Below, one piece after another: positions 63,913 to 64,000 of a stretch of 64,000 nt of DNA. The translations under genes were made by a program, and so were the position numbers. The stretch spans positions 1,922,001 through 1,986,000 of the forward strand of contig NZ_CP114882.2 of assembly GCF_027474525.2 (NCBI RefSeq), in the 5' to 3' direction. Numbering within the stretch: position 1 is the stretch's first letter; each line of letters opens with the position of its first letter. Source of the DNA: Flavobacterium lacustre (GTDB lineage: Bacteria > Bacteroidota > Bacteroidia > Flavobacteriales > Flavobacteriaceae). The notes under the pieces were generated by a model that did not search any database, was not told the origin of the DNA, and saw nothing but the letters and a program-made list of their open reading frames with translations.

Positions 63913-63980
63913 AGTATAAAATTTGAATGCGTAAATATAATTACAATATCAATTAGTATCGAAAAAGAATTTAAACTTTG

Positions 63981-63988
63981 TAACTTTG
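63981..63988 (+). promoter_or_regulatory. -7 promoter box for a gene beyond the right edge
   Basis: TAACTTTG with an upstream AT-rich stretch points to a plus-strand gene starting beyond 64000, divergent from the DUF3810 gene. Confidence 0.5.
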
Positions 63989-64000
63989 GACTTTAAAAAT

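Overview
This AT-rich window comes from a member of the Bacteroidota and almost certainly the genus Flavobacterium or a close relative. The evidence is the gliding lipoprotein gene gldI, two proteins ending in type IX secretion (T9SS) sorting domains, several families typical of the phylum (DUF4290, DUF4199, DUF3810, a GlmU-like protein, YwqK/MORN-variant proteins), and repeated use of the Bacteroidota -7 promoter box TAnnTTTG instead of a sigma-70 TATAAT box. The content is chromosomal. I see no insertion sequence, prophage, CRISPR array, rRNA or tRNA.

Layout. 1-4.5 kb: 3' part of recQ (cut by the window edge), a P-loop ATPase, DUF493, DUF4290, murA. 4.5-9.7 kb: a CDF metal transporter, an unusual palindrome array, aroQ, three small outer-membrane beta-barrel proteins, xerD. 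9.8-12.2 kb (minus): a coiled-coil partner, zapA, a 6S RNA candidate and rny. 12.3-17.4 kb: an M23 peptidase coupled to a TonB-dependent receptor, then an EF-hand-like lipoprotein. 17.4-23.4 kb (minus): DUF2971, ABC exporter, phosphosugar mutase, glycosyltransferase, DUF4199. 23.6-30.4 kb: ribosomal protein L31 type B, a GlmU-like protein, an ABC-F protein, GNAT, pirin, a hydrolase and a lytic transglycosylase. 30.5-36.1 kb: rpmH, a short carB lacking the allosteric domain, a YkgJ cysteine-cluster protein, a second palindrome array, and a hydrolase/phosphoribosyltransferase pair. 36.4-45.1 kb: a CotH/T9SS protein, a small hypothetical, then a minus cluster nrnA-gldI-PPIase-PPIase, a CLC antiporter and a RidA protein. 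45.4-64 kb: guaA, a LysM/periplasmic-binding fusion, OsmC, pyrG, yidC, mnmA, a T9SS subtilase, a nitronate monooxygenase, Nudix, an acyltransferase, an ECF sigma factor with a membrane partner, and DUF3810.

Most genes are housekeeping: nucleotide synthesis (carB, guaA, pyrG), envelope building (murA, yidC, lytic enzymes, glycosyltransferase, acyltransferase), RNA handling (rny, nrnA, mnmA, 6S RNA) and gliding/secretion. The most unusual signal is a pair of intergenic arrays, at 5492-5692 and 34478-34768. Each is built of 10-bp palindromic A/T-rich cores repeated every 21-22 bp, which is two turns of the helix. The two arrays have the same geometry but different core sequences. I know of no described element that matches them, and they are the best candidate here for an undescribed system. 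Other points worth attention are a MurA with Asp in place of the catalytic Cys, a CarB without its regulatory domain, a CLC protein with fluoride-type motifs, and two tandem cyclophilin-FKBP fusion proteins beside gldI.
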